DNA of 33,162 nt from Sphaerospermopsis aphanizomenoides BCCUSP55. Lineage in GTDB: Bacteria; Cyanobacteriota; Cyanobacteriia; Cyanobacteriales; Nostocaceae. Position 1 is the stretch's first letter. Every line of letters begins with the position of its first letter. The translations under genes were made by a program, and so were the position numbers. Under the pieces are notes generated by a model. It did not search any database. It had not been told where the DNA came from and saw nothing but the letters and a program-made list of their open reading frames with translations. The stretch covers positions 1-33,162 of the forward strand of contig NZ_LUFH02000070.1 in NCBI RefSeq assembly GCF_001586785.1, written 5' to 3'. Positions 15,634-24,238 of this stretch are shown piece by piece.

Positions 15634-15825
15634 TGATTTTGATGAATGTTATGAATGATTGCGTTGCTTTTCTATTTTAGAACTTATACGCAGCAGTCAG
15701 CGGTTAGTAGCCTACAGAGTATGGGAAAGAGAAAAAAGGTGATTTTAGGCAGATTAGGTCAAAAATCGGAATTAAAACCAGTAAATATGTATATTATGTA
15801 ATAGATAACTCTTGCTGACGCGATT

Positions 15826-17892
15826 ATGCCGCCTGACTATTCTGGTCAAAATCTCCGAGGGCGCTCTTTTAAAGGTCAAAACCTAGAAGGAGCTAATTTT
15901 AGCAAAGCTGACATTAGAGGAGCAGATTTTACTAATGCTAACCTTAAAGGTGCTGATTTTACTCGTGCTAAGGCTGGACTACAGCGACATTGGGTAATTG
16001 GTTTACTGATAGCCTCATGGCTACTGTCAACAATATCAGGTTTTTTCTCACTTTTGATAGGTTTAGGGTTAACATTCATTCTTGATCCCAGCAATACTCA
16101 AAATTTCATTGCAGCAATAGCTTCTCTAATCTTTCTTATAATCTTTTGTATTCTTACTTTTCGTGAGGGTTTAACAGCAGGTTTAGGCTCTGGAGCTTTG
16201 TCTGGACTCGGATCTGTTGGCGGAACAGTCGTTATCGCCATAGCAGTAGCTGGAGTCGGAGTCTTCGGTGTTGCTTTTGTCGTCGCAGCCGCAACTGCCA
16301 TCGCCGTTGCTTACGCCCGATCGGTTGCTGGATCTGTCGCCTTTGCCATAGCCGTTGCTGTTACAATTGCCTTACCAGGAGCAGTTACCGTTGCCTTACT
16401 AGGGTATGTACCCAAAGCCTTTGCTGTATCCGTAGTTTTCACATTATTTAGTGCTTATATTGGCTGGCGTAGTTTAGAAGAAAACGAAAAAGATGCTTGG
16501 GTTCGCTCATTTGCAATTACCTTTGCAAAAACAGGTGGTACAAATTTCTTTCATGCTGATTTAACTGATGCTGACTTTACTGGTGCGATCCTCAAAAACA
16601 CAAATTTCCAACAAGCAAATCTCACACGCACGCGCTTTTATGAAACCAAAAAACTTTACCTTGCCAGACTTGGCGATTCAATTTTGGCTAAACGAAATAT
16701 TCTCAATTTACTTGTTAGCTGTAACGGTAGGAATCAATCCTACGTTGGTGCTAACCTCAGAGGTGCTAACCTGATAGATGCAGATTTGGAAAAAGCTAAT
16801 TTAAAAGATGCTGATATTAGTGAAGCTACTTTTCAAGGTGCTATTTTAGAAGGTGCAAATTTGACTCTTGCTCAAGCTGTGGGTACTAATTTCACCAATG
16901 CTAAGATGACAGGTGCTTGTGTGGAAGCTTGGAATATTGAAAGTACCACCAAGTTAGATAATGTAGATTGTCGCGTTGTATATCTTCTAGAATATCCCAA
17001 ACCAGGAACATATGATGACCGTGAACGCCGTCCTAGCAGTGGGGAATTTCAGCCAGGAGAATTTACGAAATTATTTGAGGAGGTTTTAAATACAGTGGAT
17101 TTAATTTTCCAAAACGGTATTGACTGGAAAGCTTTTGTTAATGCTTTCAAAAAAGTGCAAGTTGAAAATGGAGATACAGAATTAGCTATCCAGAGTATCG
17201 AAAATAAAGGTGATGGTGTAGTTGTCATTAAAGTTGCTGTTCCTGATAATGCTGATAAAGAAAAGATTCACAGCGATTTTACTCAAAATTATCAATTAGC
17301 ATTAGCAGCAGTTGAAGAAAAATATAAAACACTTTTACAAGCAAAGGATGAACTTTTAGAAGAAAAAAATAAGCGAATTGAGGATAATAAACAACAATAC
17401 TCAACTTTGAGAAATATAACTGAGTTATTAGCAGATAAACAGATTAGTGTTGAAAACAAAATCATACAGGAAATTAAGCAGATGAATAACAGTAATGATT
17501 CCAGTCGTAAAATTACATTTGGTAATGTCGGTAGAGATTTTATACCCAGTGGACAAGCTTTAAGTTTAGGCGACATTAGTGGTACACTCACAACCACTAT
17601 TAATGAATTACCATCTGCACCCGAACCAGATAAACCGGGAATTAAGGAATTATTGACACAACTGCAAACAGCTATTGAGGCTGATGAAAATTTAAGTAAA
17701 GAAGATAAAGATGATGCTTTAGAAGAAGTCAATACTTTAGCAAAATTGGCTCAAAATCCTCAAGATGAAGAAATGCCGAAAAAGGCAAATAAGGCAGTGA
17801 GGATGTTAAACCGAGTTTTCCAAAACATACCAACTGCGGTAAGTTTACTTGACCTTGTAACCAAAATTTCTGGATTTTTGGGTTTAGGTTAA
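15826..17892 (+). CDS. Pentapeptide-repeat protein with Gly/Ala-rich membrane domain and coiled-coil C-terminus
   Basis: 688 residues with a mosaic layout. Pentapeptide repeats (A(D/N)L/FxG, e.g. LEGANFSKADIRGADF) span about 5-48. Several Gly/Ala/Val-rich membrane segments span about 53-215 (for example around GLGSGALSGLGSVGG). More pentapeptide repeats occur at about 238-262 and 305-362, with CVEAWNIE closing the block. The rest is soluble: a GEFTKLFEEVLNTVDLIFQNG helix, a coiled coil (about 490-540; LLQAKDELLEEKNKRIEDN), a GNVGRDFIPSGQALSLGD segment and a Glu/Lys-rich helical end. Similar pentapeptide-plus-membrane proteins are common in filamentous cyanobacteria; their role is unknown. The C-terminal part resembles adaptor regions seen in signalling/conflict proteins, but that is a guess. 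Confidence 0.85.
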   Translation: MPPDYSGQNLRGRSFKGQNLEGANFSKADIRGADFTNANLKGADFTRAKAGLQRHWVIGLLIASWLLSTISGFFSLLIGLGLTFILDPSNTQNFIAAIASLIFLIIFCILTFREGLTAGLGSGALSGLGSVGGTVVIAIAVAGVGVFGVAFVVAAATAIAVAYARSVAGSVAFAIAVAVTIALPGAVTVALLGYVPKAFAVSVVFTLFSAYIGWRSLEENEKDAWVRSFAITFAKTGGTNFFHADLTDADFTGAILKNTNFQQANLTRTRFYETKKLYLARLGDSILAKRNILNLLVSCNGRNQSYVGANLRGANLIDADLEKANLKDADISEATFQGAILEGANLTLAQAVGTNFTNAKMTGACVEAWNIESTTKLDNVDCRVVYLLEYPKPGTYDDRERRPSSGEFQPGEFTKLFEEVLNTVDLIFQNGIDWKAFVNAFKKVQVENGDTELAIQSIENKGDGVVVIKVAVPDNADKEKIHSDFTQNYQLALAAVEEKYKTLLQAKDELLEEKNKRIEDNKQQYSTLRNITELLADKQISVENKIIQEIKQMNNSNDSSRKITFGNVGRDFIPSGQALSLGDISGTLTTTINELPSAPEPDKPGIKELLTQLQTAIEADENLSKEDKDDALEEVNTLAKLAQNPQDEEMPKKANKAVRMLNRVFQNIPTAVSLLDLVTKISGFLGLG

Positions 17893-17908
17893 AAATGTCG
17901 ATATGATG

Positions 17909-17953
17909 GGAGGTAGAACCTCCTAGAAAGCATTCCCAGTCAGAGACTGGGAA
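17909..17953. terminator. Paired hairpins after the pentapeptide-repeat gene
   Basis: GGAGGT-AGA-ACCTCC (17909-17923) and TTCCCAGTC-AGA-GACTGGGAA (17933-17953) are two perfect hairpins in tandem with AGA triloops. CGAGGTTTTT follows. They begin 17 bases after the stop and form a likely terminator; the CCCAGTCAGAGACTGGG piece is a repeat common in cyanobacteria. Confidence 0.7.
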
Positions 17954-17988
17954 CGAGGTTTTTCCCCTTTTTAAGGGGGGTTAGGGGG

Positions 17989-18124
17989 CAATACTGTTCG
18001 GTTAAGGATTTTTGTAGGTTGGGTTGAATAAAGTGAAACCCAATAAACCCTTGTCAATGTTGGGTTTCGTTCCTCAACCCAACCTACGTGATTTCGTGGT
18101 TTTGAGCTTAACCGAAAAGTATTG
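17989..18124. mobile_element. MITE-like element with nested terminal inverted repeats
   Basis: The outer arms CAATACTGTTCGGTTAAG (17989-18006) and CTTAACCGAAAAGTATTG (18107-18124) are complementary at 17 of 18 positions. Inside, GTAGGTTGGGTTGA... (18014-18042) pairs with ...TCAACCCAACCTAC (18061-18087). There is no coding capacity. This is the form of a non-autonomous miniature transposable element, and it ends 47 bases before a Uma2 gene. Confidence 0.8.
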
Positions 18125-18171
18125 GGTTAGGGGGGATCAAAATATAATTTTATAGTCACGAGGTATGAATC

Positions 18172-18750
18172 ATGACTTCTGTAACTTTACAAATACCAAA
18201 ATCATTAAAATTCACAGATGATGAATTTGTGGAAATAGTTGATGCTAATAAAGATTTGCGTTTGGAATTATCAGATGAAGGGGAATTAATTGTTATGTCA
18301 CCAACGGGGGGAGAAACGGGGGAGAGAAACTTAGAATTAAGTGGACAAGTTTGGTTTTGGAATCGCAAAAACAATTTAGGAAAGGCTTTTGATTCTTCCA
18401 CCGGGTTTAAATTACCTCTTGGTGGTACTCGTTCCCCTGATGTGTCTTGGATAAAAATAGAAAGATGGAATGCACTCACACCGGAACAAAGAAAAAAGTT
18501 TCTGCCTTTATGTCCTGATTTTGTAATTGAGTTAGTTTCCGAAAGTGATGATTTAGAAGATACGCAAGCAAAAATGCGTGAGTATATTAATAATGGTTTG
18601 CGTTTAGGTTGGTTGATTAATCCTAAAGATAAACAAGTAGAAATTTATCGCCAAAATCAAGAAGTAGAGGTTTTACAATCTCCTACAAGTTTATCTGGAG
18701 AGGATGTATTGCCAGGTTTTATTTTAGATTTACAGCCGATTTTTAGTTAA
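18172..18750 (+). CDS. Uma2-family (DUF820) putative PD-(D/E)XK endonuclease
   Basis: A 192-residue canonical Uma2 protein. The N-terminal half has DLRLELSDEGELIVMSPTGG (about 31-50) and GFKLPLGGTRSPDVSWI (about 78-94; the conserved Asp). The catalytic-type strand PDFVIELVSESD (about 117-128) carries the Glu, followed by KMREYINNGLRLGWLINP. A GAGGT stretch lies at 18160-18164, before the ATG. The protein is shorter than, and diverged from, the other Uma2 gene at 7193-7951. The family is restriction-endonuclease-like and massively amplified in cyanobacteria; its cellular role is not settled. MITE-type repeats flank both sides of this gene. Confidence 0.9.
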   Translation: MTSVTLQIPKSLKFTDDEFVEIVDANKDLRLELSDEGELIVMSPTGGETGERNLELSGQVWFWNRKNNLGKAFDSSTGFKLPLGGTRSPDVSWIKIERWNALTPEQRKKFLPLCPDFVIELVSESDDLEDTQAKMREYINNGLRLGWLINPKDKQVEIYRQNQEVEVLQSPTSLSGEDVLPGFILDLQPIFS

Positions 18751-18765
18751 ATATATAAATGTTTA

Positions 18766-18884
18766 GATCCCCCCCTGCCCCCCTTAGAAAAGGGGGAGAA
18801 ATTATTCAAATTATTCAAAGTCCTCCTTAGAAAGGGGGAGAAATTATTAAAAGTCCCCCTTTTTAAGGGGGATTTAGGGGGATC
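18766..18884. repeat. C/G-tract inverted repeat element between uma2 and htpX-type gene
   Basis: GATCCCCCC at 18766-18774 and GGGGGATC at 18877-18884 are the ends. Internal units CCCCCTTAGAAAAGGGGGAG and CCCCCTTTTTAAGGGGG form hairpins, and AGAAATTATT recurs. It lies between the convergent ends of the Uma2 and protease genes and may serve both as a terminator and as a non-autonomous repeat. Confidence 0.75.
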
Positions 18885-18895
18885 TATTGTACAAA

Positions 18896-19762
18896 TTAAT
18901 AACTACTTGCGAACTCTCTTTCTAGCTTTAGTAATGCTTCCACACGCATTTCAGTTGCAGGATGACTGGAGAATAAATTACCTAAAAATTGTCCAGAAAT
19001 GGGATGAATAATTAATAATGGTTCAAAAGCTGGATTAGCATTTAAAGGCATTTGTCTAGCAGTAGATTCTAACCGTTGCAAAGCCCTAGCTAAAGCGCGG
19101 GGATTACCTGTTAATTTGGCTGCACCAGCATCAGCAGAAAATTCTCTAGTGCGGGAAATTGCTAACTGAATAATTGTTGCGGCTATGGGTGCAAGCATAA
19201 CTGTCACCAGCACTCCCAAAGGATTACCACCTCTTTCATTATCTCTTGAACCGCCACCAAACCACATACTATAACTTAACATTTGTGCGAGGAAAGAAAT
19301 CGCACCTGCGACAGTAGCAGCAACGGCTTGGGTTAAGGTATCACGATTAATAATATGGGTGAGTTCGTGAGCGATTACCCCTTCCAATTCGTCCTCTGGT
19401 AAGATATTTAAAATGCCTTCAGTAACGGCAACAGCAGCGTGTTCTGGATCTCTTCCTGTGGCGAAAGCATTAGCAGTTTGTCCAGGAACAATGTAAACTC
19501 CAGGCATGGGAATACTAGCACGGGCAGACAGTTTTTCTACAATGCGATAAAGTCCCGGTGCTTGGGCTTCGCTTACAGGTTGGGCGTTATAAACTGCCAA
19601 GGCAATTTTATCAGATTGATACCAAGAAAATAAGTTTGTAACTGCTGCTAAAACTATGCCTATAATTAAACCTCCAGTACCACCAATTACCCAATAACTA
19701 ATTGCAATTAATAAGCCACTCAGTGCTGCTAATAAAGCAGCAGTTTTGAATTGATTTCCCAT
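18896..19762 (-). CDS. htpX: HtpX-type M48 membrane metalloprotease
   Basis: A 288-residue peptidase with two N-terminal membrane helices (about 8-24 and 28-48). The zinc site HELTH is at residues 132-136 within EGVIAHELTHIINRD, with the third-ligand Glu in EFSAD at 207-211. Two more hydrophobic segments lie at about 142-165 and 182-203. Length and layout match E. coli HtpX (293 residues), an inner-membrane protease in quality control of misfolded membrane proteins; the E. coli gene is induced by Cpx stress. Here it is encoded alone, divergent from crcB. Confidence 0.92.
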   Translation of the reverse strand: MGNQFKTAALLAALSGLLIAISYWVIGGTGGLIIGIVLAAVTNLFSWYQSDKIALAVYNAQPVSEAQAPGLYRIVEKLSARASIPMPGVYIVPGQTANAFATGRDPEHAAVAVTEGILNILPEDELEGVIAHELTHIINRDTLTQAVAATVAGAISFLAQMLSYSMWFGGGSRDNERGGNPLGVLVTVMLAPIAATIIQLAISRTREFSADAGAAKLTGNPRALARALQRLESTARQMPLNANPAFEPLLIIHPISGQFLGNLFSSHPATEMRVEALLKLEREFASSY

Positions 19763-19948
19763 ATTTATATCTCCTGTTAATGCTGCATAATTTTGTTTGA
19801 TTTTTACTAAATAACAGCATTAGTTTAGCTATGTTTTTATTGTATAGACTTCAACTTTCAGGTACAGTGATGAAAACCTATTATCATGGTACGGTTTTCC
19901 GATTAAATTGCCAAAATACAATCAGCTGATGCTGGTTCAATCTCTAAT

Positions 19949-20347
19949 ATGCTGCAAGATCCTAACCTGCGCCAAGCATTATCTATTAGTCTAGGTGCGA
20001 TCGCTGGTGCTTTAAGCCGTTATTATTTAACATTATGGTTTGCCCAAAGATTTGGTATCAGTTTTCCCTATGGAACTTTTTTCATCAATCTCAGTGGTTG
20101 TTTAGCAATGGGATTTTTTACTACTTGGGCTGTGGAGAAGGTAGCAATTATTTCTCCCGAATTACGGTTAATGGTTGCAACGGGTTTTTTAGGTGCATAT
20201 ACTACTTTTTCTACTTACGGTTTAGAATCTGTGGCTTTAATGCGTAATGGTAATTTATTGACTGCAACTAGTTATTGGCTTGGTAGCGCCATTCTCGGAG
20301 TTATTTGTGTACAGTTAGGTGTAATTATTGCTCGTTTTTTTAAGTAA
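19949..20347 (+). CDS. crcB: Fluoride ion channel FluC/CrcB
   Basis: 132 residues, four membrane helices. The family motif [15 protein letters not shown] is at residues 42-56 (conserved Asn47), and [15 protein letters not shown] at 79-93 contains the phenylalanine/threonine/serine residues lining the fluoride path and the central Na+ site. FluC forms an antiparallel dual-topology dimer that exports F-. Many bacteria have paired crcB genes, but only one copy is present here. I could not see the crcB fluoride riboswitch fold in the 186-base upstream region. Confidence 0.93.
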   Translation: MLQDPNLRQALSISLGAIAGALSRYYLTLWFAQRFGISFPYGTFFINLSGCLAMGFFTTWAVEKVAIISPELRLMVATGFLGAYTTFSTYGLESVALMRNGNLLTATSYWLGSAILGVICVQLGVIIARFFK

Positions 20348-20486
20348 GTCATTTGCTAAATTCTGATTTTCATGAGAGAAATTACGAGCATACAAGTCAT
20401 ATTTTAAACTATTCTCTGGAGATGAAAGAGTTATAGCTGAAGGCAAGAGGCAAGCGGCAAAAGACAAGAGTGAAATCCTTATTATT

Positions 20487-20633
20487 ACTCAGTTTCGGAG
20501 ATTCATCATGTCCTAACCACATTGGCTACTGCTATATTACTCAGTTTGACTCAGGTTCATCACGATAGGGATACCTGAATTAAACTGAATTTTACTGAGT
20601 TGAACTGAATTTTACTGAATTTAACTAAAGTTG
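20487..20633. promoter_or_regulatory. Ten-base direct repeats upstream of the 20769 gene
   Basis: ACTGAATTTT (20584), ACTGAGTTGA (20594), ACTGAATTTT (20604), ACTGAATTTA (20614) and ACTAAAGTTG (20624) run in tandem at an exact 10-base spacing. Related units ACTCAGTTTG and ACTCAGGTTC lie at 20539-20558, and ACTCAGTTTC at 20487. One turn of the helix separates each copy, so a regulator could bind one face of the DNA. The rest of the 421-base gap 20348-20768 shows no gene. Confidence 0.6.
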
Positions 20634-20768
20634 AAAATTCCTGATTTTAACTCAACTCTTCATTTCTCAGAAAAAGCATACTTGAAGAATATCGTCAGCG
20701 TTTCGGTTTGAGGATTTATTTCCATCCAAAGTTTGAGTTTACCTACATAAAATGGAGATTACTAAATA

Positions 20769-21845
20769 ATGTCTACTTTCACTCAGTCAAAATACAATTT
20801 TTTTGCAAATCCCAAACAATATAATACACAAAAATATACATCAGTTTTAGACGCAGCACAGGGTATTGCTCAACCTTTTCTGGCTGTGCAACAACAAAAC
20901 ACAGGAAATGTAATCAACGTAGATTCAGAAACTAATTATATTGTTATCAACAATCAAAAGTATCAAGTTATTAACAAGTATGAGAATCCAGAAGGGCTAC
21001 CAAAAAGAAATGATCGCAATTATTATATAGGTCAGGACTATTATTTTGAATACGGCTTACTCCATGAGTCTGCATGGCCTATAGCATTTCCTAATATCAC
21101 TTACTCTCGATCTCAATTCACCTTTACTTGTGAAGTAGATTGCGTAGGTTATGGTTGTCGAGTATTGTCAGCAGTTGGTTTAAATGGACAAGATGCCTAC
21201 TCTGAACTCATTGACAACATACACCGAATGCATGAAATCCACTTTGCTGAACGTGGTGTTGTTGCCTCGGCTTTTGAATTTGCGATAGCCTTTCCTTTAT
21301 TCCCAACCATTAATGAAGATGAGGAAGATTCAGGTTGGTATTATGTATCGGGCAATGTCGATAGCACATATTTTGAAGAGAAAGGGCTAAATTATTATGG
21401 TGTGCCTAACGGTGATTTTCGGCAGGCAAAAGCAGGAGATATATTATCTTTTGGATATATTGGTTATGGCGCAAATGGGCATTTTATGGTGCTTCTTGAT
21501 AGTCCATTACAGTTGTCCCCAAACAATGTACCAGATTACTTAAGGAAAAACAGTCAAGAAATAAATTGGAATCAATATAATGTTTATGCTGTAGATGTAT
21601 TAGATTGTTCAGGCATGAATGCCCACTTTAATGATTCTCGCCGCACAACCAGTGGAATTGGTACAGGTACGCTGATTATTTTAACAGATAAGAATGAAGA
21701 TATACCTATTGGCTTTATTTTTGGGCCTAGTCCCAGCCGAAACGATGTGTATGGGAAATCAGGTGCATATATAGAAATGATATCATCCCTTGATGAATCA
21801 AGCCATGTAGTTGCGATTACAGTGGGCAGATATAGGGCAAGATAG
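20769..21845 (+). CDS. Putative papain/NlpC-P60-fold cysteine hydrolase, uncharacterised
   Basis: A 358-residue protein with no signal peptide. The C-terminal two thirds carries features of the NlpC/P60-like fold. CEVDCVGYGCRVLSAVG at residues 121-137 places Cys125 after an Asp, as in DCxGx motifs. KAGDILSF (220-227) and GHFMVLLD (236-243) match the PGDILxx...GHVGIxLG element with His237. VDVLDCSGMNAHFNDSR (274-290), followed by GIGTGTLII, resembles the third-residue region of bacterial papain-like amidases. The N-terminal about 110 residues include an NVINVDSETNYIVINNQ beta-like part and are unfamiliar. The substrate is unknown, perhaps peptidoglycan or a peptide amide. Its start is a clear ATG but the Shine-Dalgarno is weak. 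The PGM1-type ligase is convergent to it. Confidence 0.6.
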   Translation: MSTFTQSKYNFFANPKQYNTQKYTSVLDAAQGIAQPFLAVQQQNTGNVINVDSETNYIVINNQKYQVINKYENPEGLPKRNDRNYYIGQDYYFEYGLLHESAWPIAFPNITYSRSQFTFTCEVDCVGYGCRVLSAVGLNGQDAYSELIDNIHRMHEIHFAERGVVASAFEFAIAFPLFPTINEDEEDSGWYYVSGNVDSTYFEEKGLNYYGVPNGDFRQAKAGDILSFGYIGYGANGHFMVLLDSPLQLSPNNVPDYLRKNSQEINWNQYNVYAVDVLDCSGMNAHFNDSRRTTSGIGTGTLIILTDKNEDIPIGFIFGPSPSRNDVYGKSGAYIEMISSLDESSHVVAITVGRYRAR

Positions 21846-22026
21846 ACTTACACAACTGCTCAGACTTAATGAACCAAGACATACAGCACTTCCCGGTATA
21901 ATGAGGTAGATTTTATTTCAAGACAGAAGGCAGAAGTCGAAAACCAAGAAGATTAGACTGTACCTCATCACAAAGGAATCTGCTGTATATCGCAAGTGAT
22001 TATGCGGACATGATATGACTCCTAAA

Positions 22027-23631
22027 TTAATAACCAGCAGCATCTCCAGCAATGGGAAAAGCATAATCTGCAAATAGGTCATAATTATTCTGTTCACCAC
22101 TTGTTTCTTGATCAAGAACTTTGATGACTTTGTTATAAATATCTTCTGCTTGTTGGGGAGAATTGCCAATACTTGTTAGTCCCAATTTACCAAACTGAGA
22201 CAGACAACCCATGAGATGAAATACTGTCCCTGTTTCAGTTCCAGTATCAAAATGTAATCGGTGATGGGCAATAATATCCATTAAATCATTGGGTAATAAT
22301 CCCCGATAGCGGTCTTTTTGTAAATTATCTGTGGCGACGTAATATTTGGGTTTTCCTTGCTGACTGTAAAATAAACCTGTGGACAAATCATAGCGTCCAT
22401 TGGTTAATAATTTCAAGGTCATGAATGGGTGAGTTGTACCACCTTTGCGGAGGTTAATTTCAATGGCTTGAATATCCCATTGACCATTACTTTGCTCAAC
22501 AACGACAAAATCAACACCAAATCTTTCTATTGCACCTTTTTCTGCTAGTTTTCTACCTACTTGTAAACCTAATTGTTGTAATTGTATTCGATAACTTTCA
22601 TCAGCAGGAAAGCGACAGCCAAGATAAATTTGTCCGTCTGGTCCTCCGAGAATTTGGTCATGGGTAGAAAGAATTTCTACTTCTCCATTTGGTGTGATGC
22701 GTCCTTGCACACTGGGAGAAAATTTGATTTCACCTTCTACATAAGCTTCTACTATTGCACCTAATTCTGGGATACGTTGGGAGAAATTAGCCCAGGTTTC
22801 TTGTGTAGCTTGAAAGCGCATATTTGAGAAGCGATCGCTAATGGCTGCTACTCTTTGAGCATGAGAATTTTGACCTGGTGCAACATTCATCAACGGACGC
22901 AGATCCAAAATTGCATTTCCTTCTCCAGAAATTCCCTCATTCAGTTTAACAACCATCCTTTGTAATGTTGGTTGACGTTCCCATAAATCAGCCGCTACTG
23001 TGGCTAAATCTGTGGAATTCCAAACTAATTCGCTACCATCTGGATGAGGTACACCGCTTTGAGCAAAAATTTGCCGACTACCACTTTTTGTCCCCCAAAT
23101 TTGTAAATCTGGTGCAGCAGCATATAAGGGTACACCCAATTTTAGTGATAATTCTGCTTCCCAAAATGTGGAATTGTAACAAGCCATAAAAGCTTTATCT
23201 AGTCGCAAAGCTTGACGAATTCTTTCTATTAACCGAGGACGTTCTAAAATTTTTTGGCTGAGGGGTTTTAGGGAAGAATCATAGGTAGAAAGTAATAATA
23301 AGCGATGACGAGCATGAGAAAATGGGATTCCGGGTAGAAGTTGTAGGTAATAATCAATGATACTAGGATGTAGTGGCATTGAGGTTACATAAATTAACCT
23401 GGTGCGGGGATTTCTTAATCGAATTAACGAAAAAAGTAATCTTTCTTCATAATGTTCACACCCTTCTACTTTTTGCAGTTCTCGTTGATCGATGCTCAAA
23501 GAAGGAATAATTAAAATATCGGCTTCGCTGTTGTCAAATAACTCACTAGTTTTCCAGCGATCGCGCAAAGTTAATTGTAAATTGCGAAACTTCTCAATCT
23601 GCTCTAACTCGGAAATATTCATTGTCACCAT
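22027..23631 (-). CDS. ATP-grasp protein of the PGM1-related peptide-ligase family
   Basis: This 534-residue protein starts at the ATG 23631. It has a Rossmann-like N-terminal half with LRNPRTRLIYVTSMPLHP and a C-terminal ATP-grasp domain. The ATP-grasp elements visible are MVVKLNEGISGEGN (Gly-rich loop with Lys), FSPSVQGRI, and the metal-binding pair around FGVDFVVVEQ and AIEINLRKGGTTHPF (Glu/Asn). It fits the PGM1-related group, whose founder joins peptides in pheganomycin biosynthesis by carboxylate-amine ligation. Homologues are widespread in cyanobacteria without a proven product. No other natural-product gene is adjacent, except the convergent hydrolase-like gene at 20769. Function inferred from family only. 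Confidence 0.8.
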   Translation of the reverse strand: MVTMNISELEQIEKFRNLQLTLRDRWKTSELFDNSEADILIIPSLSIDQRELQKVEGCEHYEERLLFSLIRLRNPRTRLIYVTSMPLHPSIIDYYLQLLPGIPFSHARHRLLLLSTYDSSLKPLSQKILERPRLIERIRQALRLDKAFMACYNSTFWEAELSLKLGVPLYAAAPDLQIWGTKSGSRQIFAQSGVPHPDGSELVWNSTDLATVAADLWERQPTLQRMVVKLNEGISGEGNAILDLRPLMNVAPGQNSHAQRVAAISDRFSNMRFQATQETWANFSQRIPELGAIVEAYVEGEIKFSPSVQGRITPNGEVEILSTHDQILGGPDGQIYLGCRFPADESYRIQLQQLGLQVGRKLAEKGAIERFGVDFVVVEQSNGQWDIQAIEINLRKGGTTHPFMTLKLLTNGRYDLSTGLFYSQQGKPKYYVATDNLQKDRYRGLLPNDLMDIIAHHRLHFDTGTETGTVFHLMGCLSQFGKLGLTSIGNSPQQAEDIYNKVIKVLDQETSGEQNNYDLFADYAFPIAGDAAGY

Positions 23632-23802
23632 AACCCATACTCCGAATAGATCCCAATTCTGTGCTATTTCAGGTATATCCTACGCAAGACTGGAGATGGT
23701 GAGTTTTGATGTATCTTTTTGTAAATTTATCTACTTTTCTCTGTTCCGTTTCCTCAGCTATAAGTTCTTAACTACAATAGAATTGGTGAGATTATTCATC
23801 AC

Positions 23803-23894
23803 AGGGCTTACGCAACACAGAATAAAAGTAGCGGTAATTCATGAATTACTGCTATGTAATAATAAGGTTTTTAGCCACATCTTGCGTAAGTCCT
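23803..23894. mobile_element. Small MITE-like palindrome
   Basis: AGGGCTTACGCAA (23803-23815) and CTTGCGTAAGTCCT (23881-23894) are inverted ends. The centre carries GTAATTCATGAATTAC within a near-perfect palindrome (about 23830-23857). A partial copy, CCTACGCAAGACTGG, lies near 23679. There is no coding capacity. Confidence 0.7.
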
Positions 23895-24194
23895 ACATCA
23901 TTCAAAATCTATATGTGGAAATTAATAATTAATATCCCTTAAGAGTGACCACAAACATTGTTTCTTTATTTCCAGAGAACGATAAATACCAAATAAATAA
24001 TAGTTAAATTGAGAGCAGATGATAAGAATAAATCTTTCATCAATAGAGAGTTGTGTACTTGTTTTCAGTGGTTGGATTAAGAGCTTGTGTAGATGTGAGG
24101 AGTAAGCCGCGCACATTTGCCAGAGATTGGTGCGGTTGGCAAATATCCAGAAACAAAAGTATGAAATTGAAAAGGACTGATGGAAGGTAAAACC

Positions 24195-24238
24195 AAAAAT
24201 AAACCTTGGATTGAAATTTCGATCCAAGGTTTATTTTT
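24195..24238 (+). promoter_or_regulatory. Perfect 17-bp stem-loop in the leader of the SDR gene
   Basis: AAAAATAAACCTTGGAT (24195-24211) is exactly complementary to ATCCAAGGTTTATTTTT (24222-24238) around the loop TGAAATTTCG. The right arm ends in a T-run, so it looks like a Rho-independent terminator. It lies 35 bases before the SDR start, while the ribosome site GAGGTG is downstream. It may be an attenuator, or the terminator of an unrecognised small RNA transcribed through the preceding gap. Confidence 0.7.

Noticed and set aside
19763-19948. Fluoride riboswitch before crcB
   Set aside because: I could not find the conserved crcB-motif core or its pseudoknot partner in this region; absence by eye is not proof.
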